Positions 25,132 to 34,422 of a DNA stretch of 64,000 nucleotides are shown piece after piece (positions within the stretch are counted from its first letter, which is position 1; every line of letters starts with the position of its first letter). The position numbers were made by a program, and so were the translations under genes. This stretch comes from DASUPK01 sp963800285 (GTDB taxonomy: Bacteria; Actinomycetota; Thermoleophilia; Solirubrobacterales; 70-9): contig CAWDAL010000015.1 in the NCBI GenBank assembly GCA_963800285.1, forward strand, positions 124,001-188,000. Direction: 5' to 3'. Below the pieces are notes generated by a model. It searched no databases. It had not been told where the DNA came from and worked only from the letters and a program-made list of their open reading frames with translations.

Positions 25132-25827
25132 TTACGCCGGTGTGACCGCCGTTGCGGCGGTCCCATCGAGCGCATCGAGTGCGCGCCCGAGCGACATCGC
25201 CACGCACGTGAAGATCGGGGTGTCGCGCAGCGTGTAGGCGCTCGACTCGGTCGGGCGGAGCTCCTGGACGAGGTCGAGAAACTCGCCCGGCTCGTCACCC
25301 TCGAAGGAGACGACGAACTCCTGGTCGTCGAGGCCGAACGAGTAGGCGGTGTTGATCGAGATCTCCGGATGGCGGCGGCCGACCTCGATGTGATTGACCA
25401 TGATCCGCTGCCGCTCCTCGAGCGGCAGGCCGTACCACTCGCGCTTCTTGTCGAGCGGATAGACGAAGAGGTACTTGCGATCCGAGACGCAGATCTCCTG
25501 GCGCGACTCGGAGTCCGAGTAGGGCGACGGCTTCGTCATCGCCAGGTAGGAGTGGGGGGTGGACGCCCAGCGGGCGAGGCCGCTCTGGCTGAGCACGACG
25601 TGGAAGGTGTGGATGTCCTCCAGCGTCGGGCTCTGGCTGAGCAGCATCAGGTCCGTGTCGGCGCGGGTGCCGACCGTCGAATACGCTCGCAGCGAGCGGT
25701 CCTCGGCGAAGTCCTCACAGGCCGCCAGGAACTCGGCCTTGTCGGTCGCCCGCTCCTCCGGGGACCGCCTGCGCCAGGCGGGGTCGAGCTTGAAGAACGT
25801 GAACTTGACGAACGTGCGGCCGGCCAC
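25132..25827 (-). CDS. hemQ: coproheme decarboxylase HemQ (chlorite dismutase family)
   Basis: 231 residues from a GTG at 25827, matching the length of actinobacterial HemQ. The catalytic Tyr is in FVYPLDKKREWY and the proximal haem-ligand His in MVNHIEVGRRHPEI; the C-terminal TLRDTPIFTC strand is conserved. HemQ converts coproheme III to haem b, the final step of the coproporphyrin-dependent pathway of monoderm bacteria. The start faces a divergent membrane-protein gene only 13 bases away, so both genes must have promoters inside each other or be leaderless. Confidence 0.93.
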   Translation of the reverse strand: MAGRTFVKFTFFKLDPAWRRRSPEERATDKAEFLAACEDFAEDRSLRAYSTVGTRADTDLMLLSQSPTLEDIHTFHVVLSQSGLARWASTPHSYLAMTKPSPYSDSESRQEICVSDRKYLFVYPLDKKREWYGLPLEERQRIMVNHIEVGRRHPEISINTAYSFGLDDQEFVVSFEGDEPGEFLDLVQELRPTESSAYTLRDTPIFTCVAMSLGRALDALDGTAATAVTPA

Positions 25828-25840
25828 GAGACGAAGGTTA

Positions 25841-27736
25841 ATGGCGGCGGCGCTCGCGGCCTGCGCGCTGGCGTGCGGCGCGGCGCCGGCGGCAGCGAAG
25901 CCGAACGTCACCATCGCTTTTGTCGACGGCGGGACGAAGCCGGCCGCCCTCCAACGCGCGGGTGTCACTTCAGTCGGAGCCTGGAGCGCCGGGATCGGGG
26001 AAGTTTCGACTGACCAGACCTCGCTCGACATCACCCAGGGAAATCGGGTGAGCGACGTGCTCTACGACCGGCAGCTTCCGTCCCTCGACACCGAAGGCTC
26101 GAGCCGGGTGATCCAGAGCTGGGCGGAGGTCAGGTCGCGGGCGGACAGTGCTCCCGCCTACATTGCGCCGGGTCTCCTCGCAACGGTTCTGGAACGCGCC
26201 GGAATCCGTGTAAAGGGGAGGATCCCCGTGAGCGTAAACAGGCAGGGGCTGATCGGGCGGCTAGCAACTGGCCCCTGCGTGGCTGGCAAGCACCGATGCA
26301 CGGGCTTAACCGTGATGGGGGGATCCACCATCACCCTCCCTCAGCTGATCGACGCGATGGGACCAGATGATCTGTTCATTGCCCTGGCGCTGCCGTCCTA
26401 CAAGCATCCTCAGATCGGGTACATCGGCATCGCTGGCGGCGCGTTCAGCGGGGACCTCACTTCGGACTCGACGCGGACCGACGGCTACGTCCTCTCGACC
26501 GACGTCGCGCCCACGATCCTGCGGCGTTTCGGCCTGCCGATACCCGACGAGATGACGGGTGAGCCCATGCGCGCAGAGGGGAGCATCGATCCGGCCGGGG
26601 TCCAGGACCGTTTCGCTCGGATGGTGGCGATCCCGAACCGGCGCGCCCCGGTGGTGATTCTGTCGCTGATCGCCTGGATCCTGACGGCGGCGCTTGTTGC
26701 CGTCGCGGCGCCGGGCCTAAGACGTAGCGCTCTGGCCTGGCTCGCGCTCGCGTTCGCCTACATGCCGCTGATGTTGCTTGCCGGGGCTGCGATCGAGCCG
26801 GGTGCGGTGGCCGAGGGCCTGCTGGTCAGCGTTGGCGCCGCGGCGCTTGCGGCTCTGACCCTGGCGGTGGTCCACGGATGGTGGGCGCTCTCGATCGCCT
26901 GCGCGATCACGGTGGTCGCGTACGGGATCGACATGGTCACCGGGTCGGAATTGACGAAGCTGTCTCTGCTCGGACCGAACCCGATCTACGGGGTGCGCTT
27001 CTACGGGATCGGGAACGAGCTCGAGGCGCTGTTCGCGGTGATGGTGCCCGTCGGCGTCGGGGCCGGGCTCAGCGCTTACATCGGCTGGGGAAGGGAGGTG
27101 ACTCGACGCGGGGCGGTCGCCGCTTTTGTCTCGATCGCCGTGGCCGCGGCGGTGATCTTCGCTGCGGGCCGGTTCGGCGCCGACGTCGGCGCCGCGATCG
27201 TGCTTCCGGTCGGTGCAGCCGTGGCCATCGCCTCGTCGCCGAAAGGGAGTTTCGGAGCTTTTGCGCACCCCGGCGCCCAAAACTCTCCGAAACTCGCCCC
27301 GGGCCCGCACCGGCTGGTCGCGATCTTGATCGCGACCCCCTTCCTTGCCCTGATCTTCCTCGCCCTCATCGACCTGATCTCCGGCGGCAACTCCCATCTG
27401 ACCCGCTCTGTGCTCGATACCGGTGGCGCCGGTGACCTCGCCGACATCGCGCAGCGTCGCCTCGAGCTCTCGGCCCACGACTTCGCTCAGGCAGCGGGCG
27501 ACCCCCTCTTCTGGCTCCTGATCGCCGGGGTTGGCGTTGCGGCCGCCCAATACCGCCGGATCGACGCCTGGCTGCGGCCGGCGCCATTTGTCCGGGCGGG
27601 CGTGATCGGCGCCTGTGCCGCGGTCGCCGTGGGCGTCCTCGTCAACGACTCGGGAGCAACCTTCCTCGTGCTCGGATCGCTCGCCCTGGGCGCCGCTCTG
27701 GCGTTCTCCTGGGCACAGTCAGGCAGGGATCCGTAG
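25841..27736 (+). CDS. large polytopic membrane protein with alkaline-phosphatase-like ectodomain
   Basis: 631 residues from the ATG at 25841. An N-terminal signal peptide (MAAALAACALACGAAPAAAK) is followed by about 220 extracytoplasmic residues. Within these, TDGYVLSTDVAPTILRRFGLPIPDEMTGEPM resembles the C-terminal part of the alkaline phosphatase superfamily (STDxxPTIL and xGxP), but the metal-ligand Asp and His residues expected earlier are not evident. Roughly ten membrane helices follow from residue 265, including GIGNELEALFAVMVPVGVG. Family and function unrecognised; it may be a pseudoenzyme-sensor fused to a transporter or polymerase-like module. Confidence 0.75.
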   Translation: MAAALAACALACGAAPAAAKPNVTIAFVDGGTKPAALQRAGVTSVGAWSAGIGEVSTDQTSLDITQGNRVSDVLYDRQLPSLDTEGSSRVIQSWAEVRSRADSAPAYIAPGLLATVLERAGIRVKGRIPVSVNRQGLIGRLATGPCVAGKHRCTGLTVMGGSTITLPQLIDAMGPDDLFIALALPSYKHPQIGYIGIAGGAFSGDLTSDSTRTDGYVLSTDVAPTILRRFGLPIPDEMTGEPMRAEGSIDPAGVQDRFARMVAIPNRRAPVVILSLIAWILTAALVAVAAPGLRRSALAWLALAFAYMPLMLLAGAAIEPGAVAEGLLVSVGAAALAALTLAVVHGWWALSIACAITVVAYGIDMVTGSELTKLSLLGPNPIYGVRFYGIGNELEALFAVMVPVGVGAGLSAYIGWGREVTRRGAVAAFVSIAVAAAVIFAAGRFGADVGAAIVLPVGAAVAIASSPKGSFGAFAHPGAQNSPKLAPGPHRLVAILIATPFLALIFLALIDLISGGNSHLTRSVLDTGGAGDLADIAQRRLELSAHDFAQAAGDPLFWLLIAGVGVAAAQYRRIDAWLRPAPFVRAGVIGACAAVAVGVLVNDSGATFLVLGSLALGAALAFSWAQSGRDP

Positions 27737-27830
27737 AAATCCGCGTAATTGGTGAAGGCGAGGCGGGTTAGGTGAACGAGGTGTGACTTCCGCCACTAAG
27801 CACAACCAGCGCGACCGGTACCCTGGGCGA

Positions 27831-30155
27831 ATGCGCATTGCGCTTGTCTCGCCGTATTCCTGGACCTATCAGGGAGGCGTGAACAGGCACGTTGAGGCGC
27901 TGGCGGAGCAGTTCATCGCCCGCGGAGATCACGTTCGCGTGCTGGCCCCGTGGGATCCGCCGGACCGAATCAGCAGACGCCTTCACCGCTCCCACCCCGA
28001 GTTGCGGGAGGCTCCGGACTACCTGGTCCCGCTGGGCCGCACGCTCGGCATCGGGGCGAACGGCGCCGTCTCGAATCTCTCGGTCTTCCCCGAAGGCCCG
28101 ATCTCGCTCCGCCGCGAGCTGCGTGCCGGCAACTACGACGTCGTGCACGTGCACGAGCCGGTGGCACCGATCGTCGGCTGGGACGCGATGGTCTTCCGCG
28201 GCGCGCCGGTCGTAGGGACCTTCCACTCCTACTCGACCAAGGCGTTCCCGAATCACGCCGCCAGCCTGCTCGGCGCCCGCCGCCGCTTCAACCAGCTCTC
28301 CGCGCGCATCGCCGTCTCCGAGGCCGCCGCCTGGACTGGCCGGCGCTGGTTCGGCGGCGAGTACACGATCATCCCCAACGGGGTCGACATCGAGGCCGCC
28401 CCGCGGGGCCCGAAGCCGCCGAGCGACGAGCTCCGTCTGCTCTTCGTCGGCCGTTCGGAGGAGCGCAAGGGCCTCCCGGTCCTGCTCGCCGCCTTCCAGG
28501 CGCTCGTCGAGCACGTGCCCTCCCGGTTGACGGTCGTCGGCGCGGATCCCGAGGAGATCGCGCGCCGCGTCAGCGACCCGGACCTGATGAGCCACATCGA
28601 CGTGCTCGGCAAGGTCTCGGACTCCATCCTCTGGCGACAGCTGGGCGAGGCCGATCTGCTCTGCGCGCCCTCGCTCGCCGGGGAGAGCTTCGGCATGGTG
28701 CTGATCGAGGCGATGGCCGCCGGAACCGGAGTCGTCGCTTCGGCGATCGCCGGCTACAGCGACGTCGTCACCAACGGCGTCGACGGCATCCTGGTGCCCC
28801 CGGCCGATCCGCAGGCGCTCGCGGAGGAGCTCCAGCTTCTCGCGCACGAGCCCGAGCGGATCAAGAAGATGGGTGAGGCAGGCCGGCGCAGCGCCGAGCG
28901 CTATGCCTGGCCGCGGATTGCCGAGGAGATCACCGGGGTCTACGAGCGAGCGATCGAGCCTGTACCCGCCCCCCTCATGGGAGTCGAGTCGGCCGCTCGG
29001 CGAACCGGCGTAGTCCGCCTCGACGGCGGCCCGAGTCGGCCGGCCAAGCGGCTGCCGTCCCTCGAGCCGGCCGCGAACGACGCGCGCAGCAGAGGCATGC
29101 GAGTCGCCAGAAAGGCCGGCGTCGCGGTCGCAAGCGTTCTCGGTCTGGGCCTGACGGCCCTTGCTGCGCGGCGAATCGGCGTCGACCAGGTGGCGAGCAG
29201 CATCATCGACTCCGACGTGAAGTGGGTGCTGATCGCCTGCGCCCTGATGGTGGCCGCGATGTTCGCCCGCGCCGCCTCCTGGGTCGCGATCGCTCGGGCC
29301 GCGCTGCCCCGCTTCCACGTGCGCCGCCGCGACGTGACCTCGGCGACGATGATCGGCGTCTTGATGTCGGCGACGTTGCCGGCGCGCCTCGGCGAGCCGG
29401 CCAGGGCGATGGTCCTCTCCCGCCACGTGGGCCGGATGCGAGAGACCTTCCCGGTCCTGATCGGCACGCTGGTCTCGCAGACCGCGCTCAACATCCTGGC
29501 ACTGGTCCTGCTCGGCGGCATCATCGTCTCGACCACCGATCTCTTCCAGGCGAGCACCCAGAAGCTATTCCTCGTCTCGACCGCCCCGCTGATCGTGCTG
29601 CTCGCCGTGCTGATGGCGCCGTCCGTGGTCAAGGTGAACGGCCAGGGCCGGATCGCCCGGGCGATTCAGGCGGTTCGCGGGGCCCTGCAGCAGGCGCGCA
29701 AGGGCCTGACCGTCTTCCGGGACCCGCGCAAGGGCTCGTTCGCCGCCGGCGCACAGCTCTCCGCCTGGTTCCTGCAGCTGCTCTCCTGCTGGGCGCTGTT
29801 CGCCGCGCTCGGCCTCGACCACCAGGTCGCGATCGGTGCGGCCGCGGCCTGTCTCTTCGCGGTGAACGTCACAGCGGTGGTGCCGGCGACCCCGTCCAAC
29901 ATCGGCATCTTCCAGCTCGCGATCATCAGCGTGCTGCACCAGGGCTTCGGCATCGCCCCGGCGGACGCGCTCGCTTACGGTGTCATCCTGCAGGCCGTGG
30001 AGATCGCCACGGCGGTCGCGCTCGGCGTTCCCGCCCTGGTCCGCGAGGGCGTCACGTGGTCGGACATGCGCCTACGGGCCATGTCGGCGGCCCCGGTCCA
30101 GCTGCCAGAGCGGCCGCGATCGCGCGATCGCGAGGCTGAGCGGATCTCCGCCTAG
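27831..30155 (+). CDS. GT4 glycosyltransferase fused to LPG-synthase-type membrane domain
   Basis: 774 residues from the ATG at 27831 (MRIALVSPYSWTYQGGVNRH). Residues 1-380 are a PimA/PimB-like retaining GT-B transferase: GGVNRHVEAL, HVHEP, the GRSEERKGL donor-site start and the E(x7)E motif ESFGMVLIE. Residues about 440-760 are a UPF0104/LPG_synthase_TM-type domain with seven or eight membrane helices (SATLPARLGEPARAMVL and VPATPSNIGIFQLA are its conserved loops). The usual separate lipid glycosyltransferase and flippase-like proteins are joined in one chain. It probably mannosylates phosphatidylinositol or a similar lipid at the inner membrane. The fusion order is inference from contiguous sequence. 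Confidence 0.88.
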   Translation: MRIALVSPYSWTYQGGVNRHVEALAEQFIARGDHVRVLAPWDPPDRISRRLHRSHPELREAPDYLVPLGRTLGIGANGAVSNLSVFPEGPISLRRELRAGNYDVVHVHEPVAPIVGWDAMVFRGAPVVGTFHSYSTKAFPNHAASLLGARRRFNQLSARIAVSEAAAWTGRRWFGGEYTIIPNGVDIEAAPRGPKPPSDELRLLFVGRSEERKGLPVLLAAFQALVEHVPSRLTVVGADPEEIARRVSDPDLMSHIDVLGKVSDSILWRQLGEADLLCAPSLAGESFGMVLIEAMAAGTGVVASAIAGYSDVVTNGVDGILVPPADPQALAEELQLLAHEPERIKKMGEAGRRSAERYAWPRIAEEITGVYERAIEPVPAPLMGVESAARRTGVVRLDGGPSRPAKRLPSLEPAANDARSRGMRVARKAGVAVASVLGLGLTALAARRIGVDQVASSIIDSDVKWVLIACALMVAAMFARAASWVAIARAALPRFHVRRRDVTSATMIGVLMSATLPARLGEPARAMVLSRHVGRMRETFPVLIGTLVSQTALNILALVLLGGIIVSTTDLFQASTQKLFLVSTAPLIVLLAVLMAPSVVKVNGQGRIARAIQAVRGALQQARKGLTVFRDPRKGSFAAGAQLSAWFLQLLSCWALFAALGLDHQVAIGAAAACLFAVNVTAVVPATPSNIGIFQLAIISVLHQGFGIAPADALAYGVILQAVEIATAVALGVPALVREGVTWSDMRLRAMSAAPVQLPERPRSRDREAERISA

Positions 30156-30185
30156 CTTCTCTGGCCGCTGCGCGAGAATTGCGCC

Positions 30186-33100
30186 GTGGCGACGAATGCT
30201 CTCTGTCCCGTCCTGGTCCGCCGCGAGGACGAGCTGGCCGCAATGGAGGACGCTCTGCTCGCGGCGAGACGCGGCGAGAGTCGCTTCGTGGCGCTCGCCG
30301 GCGAGGCGGGGATCGGCAAGACGAGGCTGGCGGCAGAGCTCGCCCGGGAGGCTCGCGAGCTGGGCTGCACCGTGCTCGCCGGGGCCTGCAGCGACGCTGA
30401 GCTCGCGCTGCCCTACCTCCCGTTCGTCGAGGCGATCGGCAACTACCTCGACGAGGCGGACCAGGACCAGCTCGGGGAGTCGGTCGGTCCCGGCGTGGCG
30501 GAGCTCGGGCAGCTCTTCCCGCAGCTCGCTCGCGGCGACGCGCCGGAACGCTCCGCCGACCCCGGGCAGGCAAAGCTGCGGCTCTTCGAGGCGGTCGTCT
30601 CGCTCCTCGCGCTCCCGGCGCGAGAGCACACGCTCCTGCTCGTCGTCGAGGATGTCCATTGGGCCGACGCCTCCACCAGGGAGCTGCTCGATTACCTCGC
30701 GCGCCGGTTGACGGATCTGCCGGTGCTCATCCTGGTCACCTACCGCACCGACGAGTTGAACCGCCGTCACCCACTCCTCCCGGTGCTCCAAGGCTGGCGC
30801 CGCTCGGGCGTTGCCGAGGTCGTCGAGCTCGATCCCCTCTCCTCGAGCGGAATCCGCGAGATGCTCTCCGCGATCCTCGGTGTGGACTCGGTGGACCCCG
30901 AGCTTCACGAGCTGATGCTCGAGCGAAGCGAGGGCAATCCGTTCGTTCTCGAGGAGATGCTGCGTGAGGCGGTCGAGGGCTCCAGCCGGCGAGGCTCCGA
31001 TGGACATGACCTGACGACGACGCCGCTGCCCGAGACCGTCCGCCACGCCATTCTCCTGCGCGTCCAGCGGCTCGGCGAGGACCAGGTTGGAATCCTCGAG
31101 ACGGCCGCGATCCTGGGCCGGAGCTTCGACGCCCGGGCGCTGCTCGCCGTCTCGGGAGAACCCGAGGCCGTGGTCCACGGCGCTATCGATGCCGCGATGG
31201 CTCAGCAGCTGCTCGAGGAAGACCCGAGCCACCCGGGTCGCTATCGGTGGCGGCATGCGCTCACCCAGGAGGCGATCTACACGGAGATCGTCACTCCGCG
31301 GCGGCAGGCGATCCACTCGCAGGCGGCCGATGCGCTGGCCCGGGTCGATTCGACGCGGGCCGTCGACCTCGCCGGCCACCTGCTCGGCGCGGGCCGGTTC
31401 GAGGAGGCGATTCCCATCTGCCTGCGGAGCGCGGAGGAGGCCGAAGGCCAGCTCGCCTTCGGTGAGGCGATCTCGGTCCTCGACCGCGTCGTGCCGCATG
31501 TCACCGATCCGCTCGAGAAGGCTCGATTCCTCTGCCGCATCGGGCGCGACCAGCAGCGAAACGGGGCGCCCGCCAGCGGCGTCGGCTACCTGACCAGCGG
31601 CATCGAGGCGCTGGAGGGCCTGGGCGAGTCGATCGAGGCGGCCCGCAATCGCCTCGTGCTCGGCCGCTGCCACTGGGAGTCGGAGCGGCCGGATGCGGCT
31701 CGGGCCGAGTACGAGCGCGCCCTCGAGGTTCTCGAGCCCGCCGGTCCGTCGGCCGACCTGTCCATGGCCCACCAGCGACTGGCCGGGATGAGCGCCTTCG
31801 AACTGGACTACAGCAGCTGCCTCGAATCGGCCCAGCGTGCGGTCACGATCGCCGAGCAGGCGGGTGCCGACCTGGAGCGCACCTGGGCGCTCGGATTCGT
31901 GGCACTCGGCTACATCGACAGCGCCCAGCAGGAGCGCGGCCTGGCGCTGATGGATGAGGTCTTCGAGGAGGCCCGAGCGAGGGGCTATTCGCAGATCGCC
32001 AGCAACGTCGCGTGGAACAACATCTGGACCCGCACTCACATGATGCTCTCGGGGCTGGAGGACTGGCTCGAGCGACTCGAGTCGCTGCCGTTCTACGCGA
32101 GGTTCGGTGACCGCTCCGGAGACCTGCTCTGCCGGAGCTACATCGCGGCCGTTCGTGGCGATCTCGAAGACGCCTTGGCGGCCGCGCAGGCTGCCATCGA
32201 GCGCCACACGCGGCTGGGCTTCGGGAAGATGGAGTGGCGAGCCCGGATCCACGCGGCCCAGATCCTGGCCGAGCTGGGGCGGCCCGAAGAGGCGGCGGGC
32301 ACCCTTCCTCCCGCGTCGACCAGGACCGAGCTCCAGGACATCGTCTACGACGCCGCCGCCCGGGTCCGGACGGCGATGGGACGCGGGCGGACCGATGAGG
32401 CGCTCGAGGTCGCCGAGGAGACACGCGCGAACGCAGAGACACTCGCCACGTACCGGGAGCCGCTGGCGCTCGCCGCCGACGTCCTCGCGGCGGCCGGCCG
32501 GCTCGACGACGTGGAGCAGCTCGCCGAGGCGGCGCGCGCCCGTCCGACCGAGGCGGGCGCCGCCTATCTCGATCAGATCGAGGGCGCGCTGGCGCTCGCC
32601 CGGGGTGACGGGGAGGCGGCGGAGGCGCGCTACGACGCCCTGCTGGACGCTGCGGTCGAAGCCGGCTACCCGCTCGTCGAGCTGCGGGGGCGTTCACAGC
32701 GCGCTCGGGCCCTCTCCGCCCAGGGCAGATCCGAGGACGCGGCGGCCGAGTTGAGGGCGGTCGCCGATCGCGGCGACCGAATCAAGGCCAGGCTGATCGT
32801 CCGCGAGGCCCGCGAGGTCGCCGCAGAGCTCGGGGTGGAGCTTCCGCCGCCGGAGATTGAGACCCAGGTCGCCTCCGAGCCCGTCATCCCCCACGGCGAG
32901 CGCCTGGTGACGTCCCTGTTCGCCGACGTGCGGGGCTACTCCGACCTCGGTGCTCGACTCTCTCCCGACGTCCTCGCGGAACGGATGGCGATGCTCTACC
33001 GCCTGGCCCGGGTCGCGGTCGAGCGGCGGCAGGGGATCGTCGACAAGTTCGCGGGCGATGCCGTAATGGCCACCTTCAACGTCTCGGGCACCCGCCTGGA

Positions 33101-33443
33101 TCATCCGGTCGATGCGCTGGAGGCGGCGCTGACCCTTCGAGACAAGGCTGCGCTGATCGATCTGCCGCTGGGCATCGGCATCTCAGTCGGGCCCGGGATC
33201 CTCGGCAGGGGCGCATCCGACGAGAACATCGCCGTTCGGGGCGAGGCGACCAACCTCGCGGCGAGGCTCCAGGCGGCAGCCGGGCCGGGCGAGATCATGC
33301 TCAGCGCGGAGGCGCGTCGCCGGCTGGCGGACTGGCTGGACGACCGGGATGTGGAGACGGTCGAGGAGGAGCTGACCCTGAAGGGCGTCGGCTCTCAGAT
33401 CGTCTACCGGATCCTCGCCCCGGCGCCGGCGCCCGCCGGCTAG
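30186..33443 (+). CDS. AAA ATPase-TPR-adenylate/guanylate cyclase regulator
   Basis: 1085 residues from a GTG at 30186. Residues 15-280 are an AAA_16/STAND ATPase: Walker A GEAGIGKTRLA (39-49) and Walker B LLLVVEDVHWAD. Residues about 380-880 are helical TPR-like repeats. Residues about 905-1080 are a class III cyclase: metal-binding FADVRGYSDLG and DKFAGDAVMATF, plus GEATNLAARLQ with the transition-state Arg region, so it looks active. The cyclase is C-terminal, whereas many such actinobacterial proteins place it N-terminal. No DNA-binding domain is present, so the output is a cyclic nucleotide rather than transcription. Confidence 0.9.
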   Translation: MATNALCPVLVRREDELAAMEDALLAARRGESRFVALAGEAGIGKTRLAAELAREARELGCTVLAGACSDAELALPYLPFVEAIGNYLDEADQDQLGESVGPGVAELGQLFPQLARGDAPERSADPGQAKLRLFEAVVSLLALPAREHTLLLVVEDVHWADASTRELLDYLARRLTDLPVLILVTYRTDELNRRHPLLPVLQGWRRSGVAEVVELDPLSSSGIREMLSAILGVDSVDPELHELMLERSEGNPFVLEEMLREAVEGSSRRGSDGHDLTTTPLPETVRHAILLRVQRLGEDQVGILETAAILGRSFDARALLAVSGEPEAVVHGAIDAAMAQQLLEEDPSHPGRYRWRHALTQEAIYTEIVTPRRQAIHSQAADALARVDSTRAVDLAGHLLGAGRFEEAIPICLRSAEEAEGQLAFGEAISVLDRVVPHVTDPLEKARFLCRIGRDQQRNGAPASGVGYLTSGIEALEGLGESIEAARNRLVLGRCHWESERPDAARAEYERALEVLEPAGPSADLSMAHQRLAGMSAFELDYSSCLESAQRAVTIAEQAGADLERTWALGFVALGYIDSAQQERGLALMDEVFEEARARGYSQIASNVAWNNIWTRTHMMLSGLEDWLERLESLPFYARFGDRSGDLLCRSYIAAVRGDLEDALAAAQAAIERHTRLGFGKMEWRARIHAAQILAELGRPEEAAGTLPPASTRTELQDIVYDAAARVRTAMGRGRTDEALEVAEETRANAETLATYREPLALAADVLAAAGRLDDVEQLAEAARARPTEAGAAYLDQIEGALALARGDGEAAEARYDALLDAAVEAGYPLVELRGRSQRARALSAQGRSEDAAAELRAVADRGDRIKARLIVREAREVAAELGVELPPPEIETQVASEPVIPHGERLVTSLFADVRGYSDLGARLSPDVLAERMAMLYRLARVAVERRQGIVDKFAGDAVMATFNVSGTRLDHPVDALEAALTLRDKAALIDLPLGIGISVGPGILGRGASDENIAVRGEATNLAARLQAAAGPGEIMLSAEARRRLADWLDDRDVETVEEELTLKGVGSQIVYRILAPAPAPAG

Positions 33444-34348
33444 AAGACGATCGTCTTGTTCTCGTGGATCAGGGTGCGGTCCTCGAGGTGCATGGCGACC
33501 GCGCGCGCCAAAACGGTGCGCTCGATGTCCTCACCGAGCCGGGTCAGGTCCGCAACCGACTCGCGGTGCGAGACGCGCGCGACGTCCTGCTCGATGATCG
33601 GCCCCGCATCGAGTTCCTCGACCACGTAGTGGGCCGTGGCGCCGATGATCTTGACGCCCTTCTCGTAGGCCTCCCGGTGGGGATCCGGGCCGGCGAACGC
33701 CGGCAGGAAGGAGTGGTGGATGTTGATCAGCGGCACCCCGATCCGGTCGATGAAGTCGCCGGAGAGAATCTGCATGTAGCGAGCGAGTACCACCACGTCG
33801 ACCTCGCCCGCGAGCAGCTCGAGGAGCCTCTCCTCCGCCTGCGTTTTCCCATCCGGCGGCACGGGCACGTGGTGGTACGGCACCCCGAAGGAGCGCACGT
33901 CCTCCTCGAGATCCGGGTGGTTTGAGGCGACCAGCACCACGTCCGCATCCATCGATCCGCGCCGCCATCGCCAGAGCAGGTCGAGGACGCAGTGCTCGTA
34001 GCGCGAGACGAGGATCGCCATGCGCTTGCGGTCGCCCGGGTGCGACATCCGCCAGCGCATCTCGAAGCGCTCGGCGACGTCCGCCTCGAACGCGGCCTCG
34101 AGCTGGTCGCGGCCGAGGTCCATGTCGGCGGTCGAGAACTCCATCCGCATGAAGAACCGGCCGCCCTCGGGGTCGGTCGAGTGCTGATCCGAGGAGATGA
34201 TGTTGGCGCCGTGCTCGAACAGGAAGCTCGAGACGGCCGCCACGATGCCGGGCCGGTCCGGGCAGGAGATCAGCAACCGGGCATTTCTGTATACAGAAAG
34301 CCCATCCAAGGTGGCTCCGGATGGTTGGTTGTCGCCTGTAGCGGGCAT
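33440..34348 (-). CDS. purU: formyltetrahydrofolate deformylase
   Basis: 302 residues. An N-terminal ACT domain (RLLISCPDRPGIVAAVSSFL, FEHGANIISSDQHS) is followed by the formyltransferase-fold domain with LARYMQILS, INIHHSFLPAF and IIGATAHYVVEELDAGPIIEQDV, matching PurU. It hydrolyses 10-formyl-THF to THF and formate, balancing one-carbon pools, and supplies formate for PurT. The usual GA(N/R)PY loop is GPDPHREAY here. The start ATG gives about 20 extra N-terminal residues that overlap the TGTATACA operator. Confidence 0.93.
   Translation of the reverse strand: MPATGDNQPSGATLDGLSVYRNARLLISCPDRPGIVAAVSSFLFEHGANIISSDQHSTDPEGGRFFMRMEFSTADMDLGRDQLEAAFEADVAERFEMRWRMSHPGDRKRMAILVSRYEHCVLDLLWRWRRGSMDADVVLVASNHPDLEEDVRSFGVPYHHVPVPPDGKTQAEERLLELLAGEVDVVVLARYMQILSGDFIDRIGVPLINIHHSFLPAFAGPDPHREAYEKGVKIIGATAHYVVEELDAGPIIEQDVARVSHRESVADLTRLGEDIERTVLARAVAMHLEDRTLIHENKTIVF
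34284..34299. promoter_or_regulatory. perfect palindrome, possible GntR-type operator site 1
   Basis: TTTCTGTATACAGAAA, a perfect 16-base palindrome lying in the first codons of purU. Its core TGTATACA recurs at 34363-34370 with centres 75 bases apart, about seven helical turns. The NTGTATACAN core is common among FadR/VanR-type GntR operators. No GntR gene lies in the window. Confidence 0.5.
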
Positions 34349-34361
34349 CTAATCTGCTGAG

Positions 34362-34371
34362 TTGTATACAG
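34362..34371. promoter_or_regulatory. second TGTATACA half of operator pair (site 2)
   Basis: TTGTATACAG, sharing the TGTATACA core with the palindrome at 34284-34299. It lies 52-61 bases upstream of the peroxiredoxin start, between divergent genes, so it is placed to control the peroxiredoxin-Rieske transcript, purU or both. Confidence 0.45.
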
Positions 34372-34422
34372 TTTGTGCTTGGACCGCGCTGCATTCGCAT
34401 GTGGCGCACGATTCGAGGAGGA

